Positions 60,347-64,000 of a stretch of 64,000 nucleotides of DNA are shown here, in pieces. Source of the DNA: Gammaproteobacteria bacterium (GTDB lineage Bacteria > Pseudomonadota > Gammaproteobacteria > Pseudomonadales > Azotimanducaceae); assembly GCA_012269545.1 (NCBI GenBank), contig JAAXKB010000017.1, positions 45,366-109,365 of the forward strand, in the 5' to 3' direction. The notes beneath the pieces were generated by a model that was not told the DNA's origin, did no database searches, and was given only the letters and a program-made list of their open reading frames with translations. Made by a program: the position numbers and the translations under genes. Within the stretch, counting starts at the first letter, position 1, and every line of letters begins with the position of its first letter.

Positions 60347-61711
60347 GTGACTGCAACATCCATGGAGGAGCTTGTCTCCTTAGCAAAACGTCGTGGCTTC
60401 ATCTTTCAATCCAGCGACATCTACGGCGGCCTACAAGGGGTCTACGATTACGGCCCTCTGGGCGTGGAGCTGAAGAACAATCTCAAAGCCGCTTGGTGGC
60501 GAGCCATGGTTTACGAGCGGGACGACATCGAAGGATTGGATGCCGCCATCCTGACCAACCCGATGACACTGCGTCATTCCGGCCACGAAGCGACGTTTAC
60601 CGACCCCATGGTCGATTGCCGGGCCTGTAAAAGTCGATGGCGAGCCGACCATCTGGAAGGTGATGCCTGCCCGGGCTGTGGTTCTACTGACCTTACAGAA
60701 CCCAGACCGTTTAACTTGATGTTCAAAACTCAAGTCGGCCCAGTGCAGGACGGAGATAACTTCGCCTACCTGCGGCCCGAGACCGCCCAAGCCATTTTTA
60801 CGAATTTCAAAAACGTCGTAGATTCAACCGCACCCAAACTGCCCTTTGGCATCGCCCAGATCGGTAAGGCGTTTCGCAACGAAATCACTCCTCGGAACTT
60901 CATCTTTCGAGTACGCGAGTTCGAGCAGATGGAACTGGAATTTTTCGTCAAAGCTGGCGAAGACGAAGACTGGCACAACAGGTGGGTAGAAATGCGCCTA
61001 GACTGGTGGGAACAGCAGGGCGTTGGTCGTTCCCAGCTTGAGCTATACCACGTTCCCGCCGATGAGCTGGCTCACTACAGCAAGGCTACCGTCGATGTGA
61101 TGTATCGTTTCCCACATGGACTCGAAGAGCTGGAGGGCATTGCTAACCGCACCGATTTCGACCTCGGATCACACACGAAAAATCAGGATGATTTTGATTT
61201 AACAGCCAGCGTCGAACCCAATAAAGACTCTAATGCCAAACTCGCACTGCAAGACTTGGAGGCAAAGAAGTGGCATGTACCCTTTGTTATTGAGCCGTCA
61301 GCCGGTGTCGATCGGGGCGTACTGGCCATCATGAACGAGGCCTACAGCGTCGAGACCTTGGAAAATGGCAGTCAGCGAACCGTGATGGCTTTCAAGCCGC
61401 ATCTGGCCCCCATCAAGGTGGCGATTTTGCCTCTCAAACGGAACCATGACGGCATCGTTAGTAAAGCAAAGGCCATCAAGAACGATCTTATGCGCTTGGG
61501 TATCGGTCGTATCTTCTACGAAGACACGGGCAATATTGGTAAGGGCTATCGACGCCACGACGAGGTCGGTACACCTCTGTGCGTAACCGTCGACTTTCAA
61601 ACCATTGAAGAAGATGACACCGTCACGGTGCGCAATCGCGACACCATGACCCAAGAACGCGTGACCATAGCTGATCTACCAAGGTATGTGGTAGACATGA
61701 TGCGCGGCTAA
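60347..61711 (+). CDS. glyS: Glycine--tRNA ligase, single-subunit class II type
   Basis: This enzyme charges tRNA(Gly). It is the homodimeric type (eukaryote/archaea-like, also in many Gram-positive bacteria) and not the two-gene glyQ/glyS tetramer usual in gammaproteobacteria. I start at the GTG at 60347 with AGGA 6 bases upstream (454 residues); an ATG at 60362 is also possible. Seen are [22 protein letters not shown], the zinc cysteines CRAC and CPGC, class II motif 2 ([24 protein letters not shown]) and motif 3 ([13 protein letters not shown]). The C-terminal anticodon-binding domain is complete. Confidence 0.95.
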   Translation: MTATSMEELVSLAKRRGFIFQSSDIYGGLQGVYDYGPLGVELKNNLKAAWWRAMVYERDDIEGLDAAILTNPMTLRHSGHEATFTDPMVDCRACKSRWRADHLEGDACPGCGSTDLTEPRPFNLMFKTQVGPVQDGDNFAYLRPETAQAIFTNFKNVVDSTAPKLPFGIAQIGKAFRNEITPRNFIFRVREFEQMELEFFVKAGEDEDWHNRWVEMRLDWWEQQGVGRSQLELYHVPADELAHYSKATVDVMYRFPHGLEELEGIANRTDFDLGSHTKNQDDFDLTASVEPNKDSNAKLALQDLEAKKWHVPFVIEPSAGVDRGVLAIMNEAYSVETLENGSQRTVMAFKPHLAPIKVAILPLKRNHDGIVSKAKAIKNDLMRLGIGRIFYEDTGNIGKGYRRHDEVGTPLCVTVDFQTIEEDDTVTVRNRDTMTQERVTIADLPRYVVDMMRG

Positions 61712-61730
61712 TCAGCATAAGGCTCCAAAC

Positions 61731-64000
61731 ATGCGTCAAGACATGCGATCCAATCCCTACATTACCGGCGCTCTCATCGCTGTATTCGGAGCGGCGATGA
61801 TATGGCCCGGCCTACAGCTCCTGCTTGCCGGCGGAACCGCCTACTACCTAGTAGCAGGCGCCTTGATGCTGGCCAGCGGCATAGACCTGATTCGCGGCTC
61901 GACTCGGGGCTTCTATACCTTTGCCGTACTGCTGCTGCTCACCCTAGTTTGGGCCGTCAGCGAGGCGGGTAGCGACTTTTGGTCCGTAGGCTCGCGCATT
62001 TGGATCGTTGGCTTACTGGCCATGTGGCTGTGTACGCCTCGGATTCGACGCAAGCTTTGGGACGACGCAGCCCCCGCGCTGCTCAGTATGCGCACAGTTC
62101 AAGTGGCAGCCTTGGCATCGGCAGCGGTCCTGCTGTCCATGATTGTCAACCTCAACAGCCGCGATGTGGCTACGTTGCCGGACAGAGACATCGCCTCACC
62201 CCAAAACAGTGGCGAATGGGACGCCTATGGCGGCAACACAGCGGGCACTCGATACGCACCGCTGGATCAGATCAATCGAGACAATGTGCACAAACTGACT
62301 CGGGTGTGGGAAGCAGAAACTGGCATGGTAGGTCGTCTCAGCGCCACCCCACTGCAAATTGATGACGGCATTTATTTGTGCACGGCGCAAAACATTATGC
62401 TGGCATTAGACGCGGATACCGGCGCTGAACGCTGGCGCTTCGATCCCGAAAACGATACTCCACCTTATGGCATTATCGGCAACTGTCGGGGCGTCACTTA
62501 CGTCAAATTGCCCGATGCTCAGTCAGATGAATTTTGTGCAGAGCGCATCGTGACTGCCACCACCGATGCCCGCATGATCGCTGTGGACAAATCCACCGGG
62601 CGACCCTGTCCAGATTTCGGCGATGACGGTCAAATATCGTTGCTGGCAGGCATGGGTGAAGTAAAACCCTACTTCTATTTCGTTACCTCACCGCCCACGT
62701 TAGCCAGCGGCGTGCTCGTGGTCGGCGGTTGGGTTGCTGATAATCAGGAAACAAACGAACCGTCCGGTGTCGTGCGTGCCTATGACCCCCGCACGGGTGA
62801 ACTTGCTTGGGCATGGGACATGGGCCGCGAAGGCAACACCTCACTGCCGGCTCAAGGCGAGACTTATACGCGCGGAACACCAAACGTTTGGAGCCTTACA
62901 TCTGCCGACGACGAACTGGGGTTGGTCTATGTGCCAACGGGTAATGCGACACCAGATTACTTCGGTGGCCATCGCACCGAAGTCATGGATAAGTACGCCA
63001 GTTCCGTTGTCGCCATTGATGCGAAAACCGGACTGACCCGCTGGCATTTTCAAACTACCCATCACGATATTTGGGATTATGACGTGCCCTCCCAGCCCAC
63101 TCTGGTTGACCTGACCATCCATGGCGAGCTGCGCAAAACCGTTATCGTACCCACCAAGCGCGGCGAGCTGTTCGTGCTTGACCGGGAAACCGGAGAACCG
63201 ATTACAGAAGTCACCGAACGACCAGTGCCCCAAACAGATTTACCTAACGAGCGTTCCAGCGCGACCCAGCCTTTCTCCACCGGTATGCCATCCTTCGCTT
63301 ATCCGCTCATTCGTGATGAAGACACCATTGGCATTACACCCTTTGACCAGATGGCCTGCCGACAGGCACTGCGTGAGCTGCGATATGAGGGCCCTATGAC
63401 ACCGCCATCGGTTCAGGGCACGCTGTTATATCCGGGCCCTGCGGGCGGTATGAACTGGGGATCCGTGGCAGTTGATGAGCAGCGTCAGCTTATGGTGGTA
63501 AACAATCTTCACCTACCTTGGCAGGTTCAAATGATCGCTCGTGAGGACGATGCGCGGCGCAGCGAGGAGGATGGTTTCGGCAGAGGCTATGGTATCGGCG
63601 GCCCCCAGCGCGGTACGCCGTTTGCGGCTAAGGTCGAGATGTTCAGTTCGCCACTCTCCATTCCCTGTCTGAAACCGCCCTACGGGGAAATCGCTGTCGT
63701 CGACATGACCACTCAGGAAATCGTGTGGCGCAGGGGCTTTGGTGCGCTGGACATTGGGCTACCGTACTCCGCTGGCTCCTTCGTCACCGCCGGCGGTCTG
63801 ATTTTTAACGCTGGTGTAATGGACGGCAAACTACGAGCAATCGACGTAAACAATGGCGAGCTGCTGTGGTCTTCGGACCTTGAGAGGGGCTCAGGTGGCA
63901 CGCCCATGACTTACACCAGCCCCGCTTCCGGTAGACAGTACATACTGGTGCTGGAACCCGCTGGCGGTGGCAGACCCGATCGTGAGGAAAGCCATAGCAC
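61731..64000 (+). CDS. Membrane-bound PQQ-dependent dehydrogenase, glucose dehydrogenase type (cut by window edge)
   Basis: The frame opens at the ATG at 61731 and runs to the right edge (756 codons, no stop). About the first 140 residues have four to five hydrophobic segments, as in the membrane anchor of Gcd. The rest is a beta-propeller of the PQQ family, with repeated patterns such as ALDADTGAERW, AIDAKTGLTRWHFQTTHHDIWDYD, GGMNWGS and NAGVMDGKLRAID. Family members oxidise glucose, quinate or other polyols in the periplasm and pass electrons to ubiquinone. The substrate cannot be chosen from this sequence. It begins 19 bases after glyS. Confidence 0.92.
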   Translation, partial: MRQDMRSNPYITGALIAVFGAAMIWPGLQLLLAGGTAYYLVAGALMLASGIDLIRGSTRGFYTFAVLLLLTLVWAVSEAGSDFWSVGSRIWIVGLLAMWLCTPRIRRKLWDDAAPALLSMRTVQVAALASAAVLLSMIVNLNSRDVATLPDRDIASPQNSGEWDAYGGNTAGTRYAPLDQINRDNVHKLTRVWEAETGMVGRLSATPLQIDDGIYLCTAQNIMLALDADTGAERWRFDPENDTPPYGIIGNCRGVTYVKLPDAQSDEFCAERIVTATTDARMIAVDKSTGRPCPDFGDDGQISLLAGMGEVKPYFYFVTSPPTLASGVLVVGGWVADNQETNEPSGVVRAYDPRTGELAWAWDMGREGNTSLPAQGETYTRGTPNVWSLTSADDELGLVYVPTGNATPDYFGGHRTEVMDKYASSVVAIDAKTGLTRWHFQTTHHDIWDYDVPSQPTLVDLTIHGELRKTVIVPTKRGELFVLDRETGEPITEVTERPVPQTDLPNERSSATQPFSTGMPSFAYPLIRDEDTIGITPFDQMACRQALRELRYEGPMTPPSVQGTLLYPGPAGGMNWGSVAVDEQRQLMVVNNLHLPWQVQMIAREDDARRSEEDGFGRGYGIGGPQRGTPFAAKVEMFSSPLSIPCLKPPYGEIAVVDMTTQEIVWRRGFGALDIGLPYSAGSFVTAGGLIFNAGVMDGKLRAIDVNNGELLWSSDLERGSGGTPMTYTSPASGRQYILVLEPAGGGRPDREESHS

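Overview
The window is chromosomal core DNA of a Gram-negative gammaproteobacterium. The evidence is a long run of house-keeping genes in an order I recall from Pseudomonas aeruginosa (secA to lpxC to the division and cell wall cluster, rnpB, rsmI/lpoA, sspAB, petABC, rpsI/rplM, hisGD, murA, the lpt/rpoN/PTS-Ntr block, tldD/pmbA, mreBCD and gatCAB). Lipopolysaccharide genes (lpxC, kdsC, lptABC) and outer-membrane lipoproteins show a diderm envelope. Base composition looks even and moderately GC-rich throughout. I see no insertion sequence, prophage, CRISPR array, tRNA or rRNA gene.

Layout. Positions 1-16.7 kb (minus strand) hold the 5' part of secA, an M23 peptidase, lpxC and a compact dcw cluster mraZ-rsmH-ftsL-ftsI-murE-mraY-murD-ftsW-murC-ftsQ-ftsA-ftsZ, with dciA on the opposite strand. 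A sigma70-type promoter and a three-repeat MraZ operator precede mraZ. From 17.0 to 26.4 kb lie rnpB, rsmI, the divergent lpoA-yraN-dolP, sspAB, the cytochrome bc1 genes petABC, and rplM-rpsI. From 26.4 to 31.1 kb come zapE, hisD, hisG, murA and ibaG. From 31.5 to 40.3 kb (plus strand) run yrbG, kdsC, lptC, lptA, lptB, rpoN, hpf, ptsN, rapZ, ptsO and mgtE. From 40.3 to 52.3 kb come pmbA, darP, tldD and the mreBCD-maf-rng-yhdP operon. From 52.5 to 55.7 kb is gatCAB. The last part (55.8-64 kb) is less conserved: a CBS protein, a zinc-ribbon/thiolase pair, a YfcE-like phosphoesterase, a DUF1499 membrane protein, an SDR oxidoreductase, a single-chain glycyl-tRNA synthetase and the start of a membrane PQQ dehydrogenase.

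How the genes work together. Most of the window builds the envelope: peptidoglycan precursors (murA, murC, murD, murE, mraY), the septal machine (ftsZ, A, Q, L, I, W and zapE), rod shape (mreBCD), lipopolysaccharide synthesis and export (lpxC, kdsC, lptABC), and lipoprotein helpers (lpoA, dolP). Many genes overlap by 1-4 bases, which suggests translational coupling.

The most notable points are absences and small departures rather than a new large system. The dcw cluster lacks murF, murG and ddl. Other usual members of the block (mla genes, kdsD, diaA, hisC) are also absent. mreC appears to start at an ATT codon behind a strong ribosome binding site. FtsI has S-S-Q where S-x-N is expected. rsmI and lpoA share a CATG at their starts. 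GlyRS is the single-subunit type. I found no convincing new multi-gene system.
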